Positions 11,501 through 20,628 of a DNA stretch of 38,911 nt are shown piece after piece. The stretch is from a virus, in IMG/VR virus record IMGVR_UViG_3300035162_004867, positions 1-38,911 of that record; one strand, 5' to 3'. The position numbers were made by a program, and so were the translations under genes. The notes under the pieces were generated by a model. That model did not search any database and had not been told where the DNA came from. It saw nothing but the letters and a program-made list of their open reading frames with translations. The stretch's first letter is position 1; every line of letters begins with the position of its first letter.

Positions 11501-14500
11501 GTAGAAACAAATTCATTATTAAACTCTTTGTCCTGATATAATCTCAGACTATAATTTACTAATGAAGAATCTGAAAGGTCAAATACTAAATTATTATTTT
11601 TAACTGGTTGTAATTGTGGATTAATTAATGCTATTGATTGTGAAGAACTTCCTGTAGAGGCAAAAGATACCACTGTTGGAGGATTTTGCTGAGAATCTAT
11701 TAAAGTTTCGCAGAGATTGATTCTATTTCTATTAATTTTATAGATGTAGTACTCACTATTAGTTAATGGTGATGGTCTAATAAATCTTCTAATAATATCA
11801 TCACCACTAGAACCAACATAGAAATTTTCTTCGTCTGGGGAAACAGACATTATTGTTGGTGTATTTGGAGATCCCAAATCAATTCTATCTAATTCAGTGC
11901 CAGTAACAATGTCCCATGGTGTTGATAATTTATAAATGTAAATATTATCTGAACCAGCTCCGACCCAGTATACTAAGGTTCCAGAAGAATTGATATGTAT
12001 ATCATTTGGATTTGTATCTGGAGGACTGACATCTAACCTACCCGTGCTATCTCCCGAATAGGATGCTGTTGTAATATCCCATGAGGTTGAAAGATCAAAT
12101 TGGTAAATAAAATCTCCATTAGATCCAATTAAGTAAAGTACTGAACCATCATATTTAAAATAAAGTCCCGTTGGATTAATTTGTTGTAAAAATCCATCAA
12201 TAGAATTACTACTACCAATGAATAAACTTACATTATCATAACTTGCTGTGGTAATATCCCATGCAGAAGTCATAGAATACTGATAAATTGTATCATTTTG
12301 ATTACCGGTAATCCAGAACTTAAGACCATCCTCTCTGATATAAAGTCCAGTAGGTCCGTTGTCTTCCGATGTAACATCAAAATTGTCTGTAAATACTGCC
12401 GTGCTCGGACTCCAAGGTGTTGAAAGTTCATATTCATTGACTTCATCAGCACCAGAACCGAGAGCATACATTTTAGTTCCATCTGGTTTGAAACGTAATG
12501 ATTGTATAGAACTATCCTGAGCAGTAGTATCTAATTGATCACTAGTTTCAATTAAGTATTCAAAATTATCATCTTCATAAAGAACTTTATCTCCTGTTAC
12601 TAATTCATGATTCGAAATAGTAATTTCATCAGTTACTGTATTGATTCCTGTAGAGTTAAATCCAATTGGATTGACTATGATATTATCAATTTCAGATTTA
12701 TAAAGAACACGAACTGCTGTTGAAGTTCCAATACCCACTGAAAGATTTGGTTGAACATCTAATGTTACCGTATCTCCATTTTGAAGTTCATGAGATGTTG
12801 ATACTGAAACGATTACTACATTCTTATCTACATCTCCCAATATTTGAGTATAATTGGATTCGAATGAATACTGATCATTATCAACTCCATTAGTATGGAA
12901 GAACAATTCTTCACCTGTAATTGCAGTCTTTAATCCAATAATACTTGGACCTTTATTAACAATAAAAAGATTGGGATTGCTGGATAAATCTGAAGTAGAT
13001 GTCCCATCTGTAGAAACAGTTATATTTGCTCCACCATTAGTATTATATCCAACCGGTTGATTAGTTACAAAAGGATGGTTTTCAATATAAATTCCTTGCG
13101 TAGGAATACTTCTGGTTACATTTGGAATGTTGCCAAATGTAAATGATGTACTATATCCAACACCACTTATAGTTCCAACACCAACAGATTCTTTAGGATT
13201 GAAGAAAACCTTATCATTTACTTTTGAATCAAATTTATCTAAAGATTTAGAAATTGTAAAAGAATCCGGTAAGAACGATACTGCTGTTCCAACAGTATGT
13301 GATACACCTGCCAGACCTCTTTCAATTCTAAGAATGTTTTGATTTTTAAATATTTCAAGAACTTTTAAAGTTTCTGTCCCAATACTAATGCTACTACCAA
13401 CTGATACTTGATCTGGAATTGGAGAAACATAAATTTCTGTTGTGAATCCTATAGATGCTGATGTTATAGTGGAAAGACATCTTCCATTTGCATAAGAAGG
13501 AACTGTGATTTGATGTGTTCCATTAAGTGATGATAGATTTGTAGAAAATCCAGATATAGTTACATGATCTAGACTCAAAAGATCATGATTGGGTAATATT
13601 GATACTTTTACTCTACTTGCAGATTCCCATGTAAAAATAGAATTTAAATATTCAGTTGAATTTGTATTTAATTCTACGAGACTCTTTCCTTTTACGGAAG
13701 TAACACTAACATCTAAACCACTTCCTGATGTGTCAGTGTTATCAAATATCAATCTATCCCCAACTTTGTAATTATTGCCAGCACTTTGAATTTCAATAGA
13801 TTTTATTGAATCTGATTTTACGGATAATACTTCTATTTTTTGATCTAAAACATCACTAGTTTCATTAACGAAATCATAATCAGCATTTTCTTCGGATACT
13901 TTATATGGTAAAGTATTTCTTAATAAATTTGAATTATTGAAATCAAATGATTGATCCAAATCGGAATCAGAAATTAATTTTGATTTATACTTATTACCTA
14001 TAAAATAAGGGAATTGATTTATCGTAGCATGATATGCATAAACACCATTTGGATACTCTTCATTTTTTTCGTATCTGCCATTATATTCATCTAAATCTCC
14101 ATCTCCATTAAATTGATAATCTTCAACAAAAAATCCAGCATCAAATCCAGATGGTCTATCTTCAACATTCGATGTATTTAAGATATATCCAGATTCTAAT
14201 GGTTTTAAAACAGACAATATATTTTCAGGGTCTGTGTATGCATAGGGTCCATATATTGGATTGCCATCATAAGCCCATCCGATTATTCTTGAGATATTGG
14301 TAGATGCTGAACCTACAGAACTTTCTCTAAAAGAATCTCTCAATCTCTCAAAATATTTTGATACTGAATACTGAAGTTTATCCTTACCTTTCAATAAAAC
14401 TTCACCTGTATCAAACCTTACTTCGGAATCATTAACAGTTAATTTTCTGATTTGTGGATCAATGAAGACATTTTTCCCTGATGAAACGACTTGAATCTTT

Positions 14501-17500
14501 GTATTTGAAGAAGAATAACCAACTCCAGTATTAATAACTTTAACTTCTGATATTTGTCCATTATTAATTATTGCTCTTAATTCTGCTCCGGTTCCAGAAC
14601 CAGTTACAATTAAATCTGGAACTGAATAATATTCACTTCCACCATAACTAATCGAAACATTGGTAATTTTGTCACCAATAACAACTGGAGATAGTTGTGC
14701 AGATTTACCATTCTGTACAGTAATTGTTGGATTATTTTTAAAGTTTAATATAGTCGAACCATATCCAGTTCCAGATTCAAATACATAAGCATCAATAATA
14801 CTTCCTTTTACTACAGGAGTGGATATAATCTCTTGATATAATTGAGTTGTAGTTCCAAATCCAACAGTATTATATTTGATTGAAACAGAAATATCAGGAT
14901 ATTTGAAATATTGATATCCACTTCCAGTACTAATTAATTCTTCATAGTTTTTTCTTTCATAATTTGAAGAAATTGTTCCTCCAACACCAGCATTACATAA
15001 TCTAAAGGAATCATTATCAAGTTTTAAAATAAAATATTGATTTGTAGTTGAAATTCCTGATATTTGAGCAGATTCGTAATCATATTCAACAATTTCACCA
15101 TCATTGAATCCATGATTCTTGAAGTTAATAGAGTTTTGTATCGTGGATATTCCAGTGGAATTTACAATTAATTTTCTATTAGTATAACCTTCTCCACTAT
15201 TAATAATTTTTATATAATCAATCTGTTTTTTAGAAGAAAGTGTTGAGAATTTATGTGTTCCCGAAGAACCTGTAAAAATTCCCACTACATTTGTACTTGA
15301 TTGTTGATCACTTAAAGTATTATATAATTTTACTGTTTTGTTGTTAGTAACACCAACAAAATATACTGAATTATTTGGGAGATCAATATTGTTTCCTATT
15401 TCTATTGGATTATTACCTAAAGAATTATAGATAACTTCTTGTCCATTGACAAAGTTGTGATCTGATAAAAATACAATTTGATTAGTTATCTCATCAACTC
15501 CACCACCACTGGAAAATTCATCCGCATTAAATAAAACATCTCTAGGTCTAGAAATTAATACTGGTTCAATTACTGCTCCAGTTCCATTTCCTCCAGAAAT
15601 ATCTACAGAAATAATTTTGTCGATATTATAGTCTTGAGTATCTACATATATCTTCTCAAAACTTCCACTGATAATAGGATGAATTTTTGCAGTAGAACCT
15701 GCACCACTAGAAACTTTAATAATTGGAGGATTAATTACATCATAATCTTCCCCATTAGAAAGAATATTTACACTTTCAATCGGTCCATAATATATTACAT
15801 CATTAGACTTATAATTATGAATTTCAACTCCGTTTATTAACATCCCTGTAGTTCCAGGAACCGTAACAGTTCCAGAACCATTTTTGATATTTTTTTCTAA
15901 TGGGAATTTTCTTAAAAGTTTTTGTACGCCAAGATCAGATTCTTTCTGAGAATTTAAGGTAAAAGTATGAGTTCCTATACCAGAATTTGGTACTTGAAAT
16001 GTTAAATTACTTCCTGATTCAATTAAAGATGAAGAACTGTATAGTTTGAAGATTTTATCTGATATTTTCTTTACAAAATATGTTCCTGTTTGAAGACCAA
16101 TCAAAGGTTCTTCTTGAGGAGAATAAAATACTTTATCTCCCGTTATAAAAGGAATTGAGGAATCTGCCTCAATACTATTGTAGACATCATTAGGTAATTC
16201 ATCTGAAAGATTATTAGTACTACCGATACTAGTAGATTTTAAACTCGCATCAATATCAAGACGATAATCATTCACTACAAATTCACTTCTTATTTCAGAT
16301 GGAAGTGAATTTGATGCAACATATGCATAATCTTCGTTATCAATATAAAGATTGAGAATATCAGACATCAAAGAACTAGAACTAAATTCAGATCCCGAAG
16401 ACTTTGTTTTATTTAATTTTCTTCTTACGTCATAATTTGTACCTGAAATTAATACAGGAGCATTTTCTAGGTCTAAAGTATTCTCTGCAAGGTCAATTGA
16501 TTTAACATAAACTGTATCATTAGTAAAAACTAAATTTTCACTTCCTCTTTCTAATATTTCAACCTCATCTCCAATCTTTAAACTAGATCTATCAATGACA
16601 GATCCTAACTCAACCGTTTCATTATTAATAATCTGATATCTTGAACTGGTATTGTATATAAACGAATTTGAAAAAATTTCTTTCCAATTTGAATTATTAT
16701 TATTAATTTTATCACCAAGATTTTTGATTCTGATTATATCACCTTCTTCCACATTAAAATTTTCACTATCTTCTTCTAAATTACTAATTACTCCAAGAAG
16801 TATAACTTCAACTTTTTTGGATGTATCCCCATCTTCATAGGAATAGTAAGTATCATCGGATATGATATTGGTTGTTGCGGAAGCATCAGTAACGCCACTA
16901 CATCCAAAGAATTGATTAATACTTTTTCCAGTGTAAGAAAATGTACTATTTCCTGATATTAATGTTCCAGATTCCGGAAAACTAACAGTTGAATCTACTG
17001 TTAGTATAGAAGATCCTGCAGATACACTTTCAATTAATTTTGTATTTGGAGTAATTACAAAATTTCCTTCTACAGAAGATCTACCATCATTTCCAATATA
17101 TAATTCAATTCGGTAGAATGTTTTACCTTTTCTTGAAAAAGGTTCCACTGAAGAAATTGAAGCTGTCGTATTTACATCAGTAGTTTTTATGAGTGTTTGA
17201 CCAACTATCTTTGAAGGTTCTCCTGATATTAAATCTACTATAACAACTTCTCTTCTTACATAATTTGCCGAAGATGGTTTAATTAAGTATTCTTCTAGAT
17301 TTATGATTGAGGGTGTCTCCCCAAATATTACCCTAAAAAGTATTTTTATTGCCTCATCTGTACCTTTAGAAGCATAAAAATCTTTTGCTCTTTTTATGAA
17401 ATTTCCTGCATCAATTTCATCTACGAATTTGATGTTTTCTAATCCTGGAGTGAATGTTGATTTTAATTTTTTATAAAATTCCTTCAAAAATAAAGAACTT

Positions 17501-17976
17501 AAATTTTGTACAGAAGAATTTGATTGATGTTCTGCTGCGGTTGATGTCGCAAATACTAATTCTCCACGATTCAAATCTTGATGATAATCAGTTACTCCAC
17601 TAAATCCACGCACACATCCAGTAAAACTATTAGTTGTTATTCCAGTGTATGTAATAATTTCATCATCAATCTTAAGAAGTCCATACTGATTAGGAAAACC
17701 TTTTGTACTAGAAACATTAATTACAATATCTCCACTGGTTGAAATACCAGTTAATGAGGTATTATCAACAATAACTTCGGGTTTTAAATTATCTAGTCTT
17801 AAATACTGATCTAAATTATCACTAAGATCTATAGGACCACCTTGATATTCCTGAGAAATATAATATTGCTTTAAAAAATCTACTGCCTTTGGACTTTCAT
17901 CCAAGATAAAACTTGGAAGTTGATGGTCAATCAAATCCTGTACTTTAATTCTAGATTCAAATCCAGTTTGTATCAT
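5575..17976 (-). CDS. gp7: Giant baseplate wedge protein, gp7-like, with YHYH domain and beta-propeller
   Basis: This 4133-aa protein is about four times the length of T4 gp7 (1032 aa). It starts 2 bp after gp6 and precedes gp8, so the gp7 position is clear. The N-terminus (MIQTGFESRIKVQDLIDHQL, then KAVDFLKQYY) and the KDFYASKGTDEAIKILFRVI stretch near residue 210 are wedge-type. Residues about 1225-1330 hold a YHYH-like domain: GWAYDGNPIYGPYAY followed by GVYAYHATINQFPYFIG. Residues about 1815-2066 form a beta-propeller-like block with repeated LSTPWD or LSTSWD and NPTGLYF or DGSVLY motifs. The rest is a long series of beta-rich segments with recurring GSGYxxxP motifs. I infer an elongated, modular baseplate or fibre-like protein exposed at the wedge. 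Both inserted domains are types often found in secreted or adhesive proteins and may contact the host surface or glycans. No frameshift was seen over the 12.4 kb. Confidence 0.8.
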   Translation of the reverse strand: MIQTGFESRIKVQDLIDHQLPSFILDESPKAVDFLKQYYISQEYQGGPIDLSDNLDQYLRLDNLKPEVIVDNTSLTGISTSGDIVINVSSTKGFPNQYGLLKIDDEIITYTGITTNSFTGCVRGFSGVTDYHQDLNRGELVFATSTAAEHQSNSSVQNLSSLFLKEFYKKLKSTFTPGLENIKFVDEIDAGNFIKRAKDFYASKGTDEAIKILFRVIFGETPSIINLEEYLIKPSSANYVRREVVIVDLISGEPSKIVGQTLIKTTDVNTTASISSVEPFSRKGKTFYRIELYIGNDGRSSVEGNFVITPNTKLIESVSAGSSILTVDSTVSFPESGTLISGNSTFSYTGKSINQFFGCSGVTDASATTNIISDDTYYSYEDGDTSKKVEVILLGVISNLEEDSENFNVEEGDIIRIKNLGDKINNNNSNWKEIFSNSFIYNTSSRYQIINNETVELGSVIDRSSLKIGDEVEILERGSENLVFTNDTVYVKSIDLAENTLDLENAPVLISGTNYDVRRKLNKTKSSGSEFSSSSLMSDILNLYIDNEDYAYVASNSLPSEIRSEFVVNDYRLDIDASLKSTSIGSTNNLSDELPNDVYNSIEADSSIPFITGDKVFYSPQEEPLIGLQTGTYFVKKISDKIFKLYSSSSLIESGSNLTFQVPNSGIGTHTFTLNSQKESDLGVQKLLRKFPLEKNIKNGSGTVTVPGTTGMLINGVEIHNYKSNDVIYYGPIESVNILSNGEDYDVINPPIIKVSSGAGSTAKIHPIISGSFEKIYVDTQDYNIDKIISVDISGGNGTGAVIEPVLISRPRDVLFNADEFSSGGGVDEITNQIVFLSDHNFVNGQEVIYNSLGNNPIEIGNNIDLPNNSVYFVGVTNNKTVKLYNTLSDQQSSTNVVGIFTGSSGTHKFSTLSSKKQIDYIKIINSGEGYTNRKLIVNSTGISTIQNSINFKNHGFNDGEIVEYDYESAQISGISTTNQYFILKLDNDSFRLCNAGVGGTISSNYERKNYEELISTGSGYQYFKYPDISVSIKYNTVGFGTTTQLYQEIISTPVVKGSIIDAYVFESGTGYGSTILNFKNNPTITVQNGKSAQLSPVVIGDKITNVSISYGGSEYYSVPDLIVTGSGTGAELRAIINNGQISEVKVINTGVGYSSSNTKIQVVSSGKNVFIDPQIRKLTVNDSEVRFDTGEVLLKGKDKLQYSVSKYFERLRDSFRESSVGSASTNISRIIGWAYDGNPIYGPYAYTDPENILSVLKPLESGYILNTSNVEDRPSGFDAGFFVEDYQFNGDGDLDEYNGRYEKNEEYPNGVYAYHATINQFPYFIGNKYKSKLISDSDLDQSFDFNNSNLLRNTLPYKVSEENADYDFVNETSDVLDQKIEVLSVKSDSIKSIEIQSAGNNYKVGDRLIFDNTDTSGSGLDVSVTSVKGKSLVELNTNSTEYLNSIFTWESASRVKVSILPNHDLLSLDHVTISGFSTNLSSLNGTHQITVPSYANGRCLSTITSASIGFTTEIYVSPIPDQVSVGSSISIGTETLKVLEIFKNQNILRIERGLAGVSHTVGTAVSFLPDSFTISKSLDKFDSKVNDKVFFNPKESVGVGTISGVGYSTSFTFGNIPNVTRSIPTQGIYIENHPFVTNQPVGYNTNGGANITVSTDGTSTSDLSSNPNLFIVNKGPSIIGLKTAITGEELFFHTNGVDNDQYSFESNYTQILGDVDKNVVIVSVSTSHELQNGDTVTLDVQPNLSVGIGTSTAVRVLYKSEIDNIIVNPIGFNSTGINTVTDEITISNHELVTGDKVLYEDDNFEYLIETSDQLDTTAQDSSIQSLRFKPDGTKMYALGSGADEVNEYELSTPWSPSTAVFTDNFDVTSEDNGPTGLYIREDGLKFWITGNQNDTIYQYSMTSAWDITTASYDNVSLFIGSSNSIDGFLQQINPTGLYFKYDGSVLYLIGSNGDFIYQFDLSTSWDITTASYSGDSTGRLDVSPPDTNPNDIHINSSGTLVYWVGAGSDNIYIYKLSTPWDIVTGTELDRIDLGSPNTPTIMSVSPDEENFYVGSSGDDIIRRFIRPSPLTNSEYYIYKINRNRINLCETLIDSQQNPPTVVSFASTGSSSQSIALINPQLQPVKNNNLVFDLSDSSLVNYSLRLYQDKEFNNEFVSTGSTNTFSVSGVGTVGVTSTATLTLNYNSEIGELFYTLEKDGVLVKSDTDVSNYSSIKYINSDYSNSYVISGVAVTTFNVNINKKPEKLSYGSTECDILDYSTTSTSPSGPVKSLSIISSGSGYKKIPTLKSTNSISGADLIVNVESPNIGSIKETRVINNRFTYSSDKTLRPKANVSPSIILKDSNTLDQLTILSGGSGYISAPNITIVNSVNRSVIDSGLINTEITGSAISSVDINVQPKGLPDETVEIFTTNNSNGISVEKVESSNSGIFTCILSTPSIGNTFTTQPFTIGNDVFVEGIQKFSIDGDGFNSSDYGYKFFKVSGYDNGGLADTVTIDVSGFTTNTGIAKTIQDFSGVVINKSDYPSFNITQKQSLFLIGETLSSNGIIRDLKVTQNNKNTLKVSGLYELSVGEIITGNESGNIATIKSLDLNIGTFNVEYSNLKNIGWDTEIGKLSEDYQVTSNNDYYQNLSYSVKSSVTYLDQQSPVENLVHTSGLKNFADTGISSSITAGLSTTNDGITIIYDIIDEKRVDTINNFDNVLDVDVVNSKSKFLKLKNKRLTNYTELKNLNVLTIDDLSSQFSNSESENTEFLSIEEVDDKTYYNYLLRVTSEDNTEIQLTDITILSDGTESFIVENESLYNSSLPYGSFDLDENEFDETFLKFYPNDSINTNYNVKLIRQVFNTPISGVGTESVGFIDLIGSVDVENTSVGIGTTTIISLDSSNFESLYVNAQVINSVTEDMNYVRLYVSIAGTNTFMSEYYIDGSVLSSSTGNQIGTFYSNLDGGVLSITHENDSSQEIKIRSNIVGFGTTSIGIGTYRFQSSAQLDGQERSAIYESNYQSTVSATPTIIHSLDKSLFDASKSVIQVSAGSTKALHQVMMICDGTDVYTQQLPFLSVSGIGTFDGASGIGTFGGEISGSDLILKFYPDVDQTGQIDIEVFSKSLYSQLDILNDYEDLTYGSVTESIDEKFYNAINLDRINKTNFKLSSNNTIIFSKEFNPNSASLVANTGVFTIQDHFFVTGEELIYTPNSTIAGVGTVAMVTPSGSLPSTVYAIKLTEDTFKVATTPAGIGVTFTSLGEGNAHRFTMKERNSKCIITVDDLIQYPITFTKTTHTLSGNVGGSLGISTNIVSLSGISTINPRDILLVDDEYMGVTNVGLGTTNVGPITNNGTINLVEVDRGFVGSSASTHTDTTQVRVYKGSFNIVNDEIHFSEPPRGNPQIDKTRFNLDYETSSFAGRVFFKSNYDNNKIYDDISDEFTGIGRTFTLKVGGANTTGIGTEGASGLVFINSIYQSPKTDNNPSRFNYEILEDSTSGITTVEFSGITQPDDPAQYVVSDYDVNQNETPRGGLIVSYGSTPGLGFAPLVGASVTAVVSGGSIISVGLGTTDNLGSGYNGLVSIGISVYEDGHSGAASIITANVGAGGTLSFNVVDGGTGYTNPSIFVSDPSYENLPIIGVSRLGIGATTDAGIGLLVDLKVGGSTGIGSTLFEVTEFKFSRPGYGFQRGDVFKPVGLVTDGSLSSPISDFEITVVDTYSDSFAAWEFGELDYIDSISQYQDGSRVRFPLNYNSQLLSFEPQENSPIESNINNVLIIFINGILQEPITNYLFEGGTSFAFTTAPLPEDKVDIYFYKGVDGVDSSLRDDILPTIKTGDIVQVISNNIYPNTITQDERTVYNLTTSDKFETNGYSGLGIDEINYKPLSWTKQKSGKKINGEYVYKSRDIIEPLVFPTARIIKDVSTSDTEIFVDNSELFNYEDGLFNPNNSEFTDKPQDGFGALIINGISTTGFTTGLIEKIITFNDVDGFSGIVTGITTTTGIGVPLALQFEIYHDVPSNYFNGLNVGNPIYIYDTRIGSGVTSIDGSDSAIIGIGTEFLDNVYYISAISNNNELGIITCNVKSDSNIIGIGTTGSILNPVGKYSWGRLSGGTRSANPISIGVTGNIVSGLSTYPTIQRRDFGIRKTGALPKIVS

Positions 17977-17977
17977 A

Positions 17978-19954
17978 CTACTTTCTTATTAGATTTCCGT
18001 TGGAATAACTTGATGTATAAAAATCATTAACAAATCTTGTTCCGGATATTTCATCTCCAGAAGCAATTACATCTCTTACAATATTTATTGTACTTTTGGA
18101 AATGTTTAATGAAATATACAAGTCTCTCAGTCCAACAACATCATTGGATTCTGGAAATGCCTGTATTTCTATAACGTTACCAGAAACTGAAGTTTCTGTG
18201 ATGTTTACAGTACCAAGATTAATTTCTCCCTTTTCATAATCTACTGTACCTGCTTCTTTCACAACAACAACGTTATTACCATTAGAATCGATTTTGATGA
18301 TTGAAATGATTCCCGTTTTCGCATTTATGGATGATGGTCTTTGAAGAAAAACATTTCCTGCCTCAGTAGTATTGGTTATGGATGTATTATCCGAAATAAT
18401 ATTTGGAGTATCTGTAATATAAACTGTAGATGACTCACCAGAAACCTTAAATCCGGTAGATTTAATATTATTTCCTTGAGGTTTTACATTAAATCGATTT
18501 CCAAAACATAATTCATATTGAGCAAACTGATTTATTGCTGCCTTCAAATCTCTGCGAATAATAATTTTTGTAATATTTGATGTAATCGCAGTATCTGTAT
18601 TATCAATAACTTGTTGTACTTTACTATATCTAAATCTTCCTCCAAATTTGTTTAAATCTAAAGATTCTGAATATTTTTGGAGAGAATTAGTGACAGATGT
18701 TTTTAGTGTATCCGCACTTGATACTTGCGAATAATTGTAATAAACAGAACTATTAAGTTCAACATAAAGAATCTTAAGGTCTGTTATCTTTTGATTGATT
18801 CCCGAAACTGTAAATTGCTTCAGATTTGATAAAATTTGTTCTTTATTAAAATCTGATACAAAAGTTCCATTTTTTGGTTTAATACTAATTTGAACCGTAC
18901 CAAATTGTGGTGGATCTATTTCTTCACCACCAACAACAGAAACAGACTCTGTATTAGGATATATTCTTTTTATAATTGCTTCATAGTCTCTTGATGTAAC
19001 TGCTCTATATTGAGATGAATACAATCTTGGAGCATAATACTTAATTGAATCTATTGGTTCAATATCTCCACCATTGATTGATGATTGATTGGTGGTAATT
19101 GTAACAGTTCCTGGATCAATAATTCCACCAGTCGCATTCTCTAATGTCCCAGAGAATGAGAAACTAGATGCACCATTGCCATCTCTACCATCAGTAATAA
19201 TATAGTTAGCCGTAATTATAGTTCCATCAGAATCAACTGAATCACCTAATTTCTTACCAATCAGTCCATCACCAAATCTAAGTTCATATTTTTCATCCTG
19301 AATTTCATTGAGAAAGAAAATTCTGGAAGTTTTATCTACATCAAATATATTTTCTGATAAAATATATTCAATACCAAGTCCATTTTGTTCTGTTTTTTTA
19401 ATGTATACCTTGAGTGTCGATGTATCAATAAAAGAATTATTCAGAACAAATCTTTGATCTAAAGAACCATCATATTGGAATTGCTTGGTTAAGAATATTC
19501 CTTGATAAACAATAAGGTTATTGAAAGATGCTATACCATCCACAACGTTTGCTGTAACGTCTTCTGGGACGGCAAAGGTGTATGTAGTATCATTAGTACT
19601 CCCTACACACACTATACCTGCCTTCAGGGTCAATGTAGGAATGTCTGTGCTAGTTGTTACATTAAATGATATTTGTGCTGTTGATGCGACTCTGGAACGG
19701 GGTACATATCCAATGTTACCTGCCAGAGAAACTACATTCTCACGAAGAGTTGCAGAATCCAAAAAGGATTCATTCACAATCATGTTCGAATTGAATGCGG
19801 TAATGTAAGTATTATATGCTAACGTATCAATTAAAACTGAAAAGTTTGATCCTTCAAAATCAAAGTCCGTGAATGTAGAGTTGGCACGGAGATAATCTTT
19901 GATAGAAGTCTTTATCTGATCAAAATCTAAATTTGTATATTTTGTAAAAGGCAT
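17978..19954 (-). CDS. gp6: Baseplate wedge subunit, gp6-like
   Basis: This 658-aa protein is almost exactly the length of T4 gp6 (660 aa). Its N-terminal part (LDFDQIKTSIKDYLRAN, DFEGSNFSVLIDTLAYNTYI, then ESFLDSATLRENVVSLAGNI) is the conserved gp6/baseplate-J type region. The gp6-like core follows with YELRFGDGLIGKKLGD (about 240) and YRAVTSRDYEAIIKRIYPNT (about 325). gp6 forms the dimeric ring of the wedge. The gene begins 1 bp after gp25 and ends 1 bp before gp7, so all three must share one transcript from the late promoter at 20380. Nothing is broken or unusual. Confidence 0.93.
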   Translation of the reverse strand: MPFTKYTNLDFDQIKTSIKDYLRANSTFTDFDFEGSNFSVLIDTLAYNTYITAFNSNMIVNESFLDSATLRENVVSLAGNIGYVPRSRVASTAQISFNVTTSTDIPTLTLKAGIVCVGSTNDTTYTFAVPEDVTANVVDGIASFNNLIVYQGIFLTKQFQYDGSLDQRFVLNNSFIDTSTLKVYIKKTEQNGLGIEYILSENIFDVDKTSRIFFLNEIQDEKYELRFGDGLIGKKLGDSVDSDGTIITANYIITDGRDGNGASSFSFSGTLENATGGIIDPGTVTITTNQSSINGGDIEPIDSIKYYAPRLYSSQYRAVTSRDYEAIIKRIYPNTESVSVVGGEEIDPPQFGTVQISIKPKNGTFVSDFNKEQILSNLKQFTVSGINQKITDLKILYVELNSSVYYNYSQVSSADTLKTSVTNSLQKYSESLDLNKFGGRFRYSKVQQVIDNTDTAITSNITKIIIRRDLKAAINQFAQYELCFGNRFNVKPQGNNIKSTGFKVSGESSTVYITDTPNIISDNTSITNTTEAGNVFLQRPSSINAKTGIISIIKIDSNGNNVVVVKEAGTVDYEKGEINLGTVNITETSVSGNVIEIQAFPESNDVVGLRDLYISLNISKSTINIVRDVIASGDEISGTRFVNDFYTSSYSNGNLIRK

Positions 19955-19955
19955 T

Positions 19956-20357
19956 TTATCTGGTTGCCTCTAAGAGGAATGAATATTCTTGGGTCGGAAA
20001 CTCTTGACCAATAATATCAAATATGACTGTTACATTAAATGTATTTTCGTCTGCTATTGGATCTACCTGAACGATCAAATTATCGACTCTATCCTCAAAA
20101 TTATTAATCGCAATTTCAATTTGATCCTGAATCACTGATGCAGTACCAAAATCAACGAACTCAAATAGACTTCTTCTTACATCAGATCCCAACAAAGAAT
20201 TAAAAAATCTCTCTGTTGGGATAGTTTCGACTATATTTCTTACGGAACGACGAATTGCGTTCTCATTTTTTAGAATTGGGAGATCTTTTGTCACAGGATG
20301 AGGCTCAAAAGACAAACTAATGTCCTTGAATGACCGTGATATCCTCTGAATTGCCAT
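19956..20357 (-). CDS. gp25: Baseplate wedge subunit, gp25-like (lysozyme-like fold)
   Basis: This 133-aa protein matches the length of T4 gp25 (132 aa). It contains the GPW/gp25 pattern: FEPHPVTKDLPILKNENAIRRSVRNI near residues 17-42, then PTERFFNSLLGSDVRRSLFEF near 48-68 (read as two adjoining stretches), and a C-terminal strand with QEFPTQEYSFLLEATR. gp25 nucleates sheath polymerisation and joins the wedge to the hub. It is the first gene of the wedge operon, with a perfect TATAAATA late promoter 23 bp upstream of its start. It has the same orientation as gp6, gp7 and gp8, which follow immediately. Confidence 0.93.
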   Translation of the reverse strand: MAIQRISRSFKDISLSFEPHPVTKDLPILKNENAIRRSVRNIVETIPTERFFNSLLGSDVRRSLFEFVDFGTASVIQDQIEIAINNFEDRVDNLIVQVDPIADENTFNVTVIFDIIGQEFPTQEYSFLLEATR

Positions 20358-20379
20358 TGTTAAAGAGTTTTCTTAATTA

Positions 20380-20387
20380 TATTTATA
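20380..20387 (-). promoter_or_regulatory. T4-type late promoter upstream of gp25
   Basis: Minus-strand TATAAATA, exact, lies 23-30 bp before the gp25 start. It is expected to drive the gp25-gp6-gp7 transcript late in infection. It lies between gp25 and the stop codon of the 58-aa gene. Confidence 0.78.
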
Positions 20388-20389
20388 CT

Positions 20390-20566
20390 CTATTCCTGAA
20401 GATTCTTCTGCCCCTTCTTCAAATCATCATGCATAATCTCCTGAAGCACTTTTTCTTCGGGATCTTCGGTTTTTTTAGGTAATGACCAGTAATCTGTGGT
20501 CAAACTTGTTGTTCCCCACACTTCTTTCATGTAATTTGTACTTCTATCAACCGGTGAATTGCCCAT
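20390..20566 (-). CDS. Small conserved phage protein, 58 aa, unknown function
   Basis: The frame encodes MGNSPVDRSTNYMKEVWG and ends LKKGQKNLQE, 58 aa. It has a good Shine-Dalgarno sequence (AGGAG) seven bases before the ATG, and fills the gap between gp25 and the 238-aa gene. The protein is polar and charged, with a lysine- and glutamate-rich C-terminal half and no transmembrane segment. It resembles a short protein I associate with the region before gp25 in cyanophages, but I cannot name a function. A virion or assembly role is possible from position only. Confidence 0.75.
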   Translation of the reverse strand: MGNSPVDRSTNYMKEVWGTTSLTTDYWSLPKKTEDPEEKVLQEIMHDDLKKGQKNLQE

Positions 20567-20620
20567 TTTGCTCCTGATTAGTGAAATCAGAACTTTTTGA
20601 GGGGTTACTATCCCTATTTT

Positions 20621-20628
20621 TATTTATT
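20621..20628 (-). promoter_or_regulatory. Possible late promoter for the 58-aa gene
   Basis: Minus-strand AATAAATA fits the looser late-promoter consensus NATAAATA. It overlaps the stop codon of the 238-aa gene and lies 55 bp before the 58-aa start. Such A/T octamers occur by chance in this base composition, so support is modest. Confidence 0.4.

Noticed and set aside
7982-19808. Short plus-strand frames inside gp7 and gp6
   Set aside because: They lie fully inside strong minus-strand coding sequence, have no promoter or ribosome site and read as low-complexity shadow peptides.
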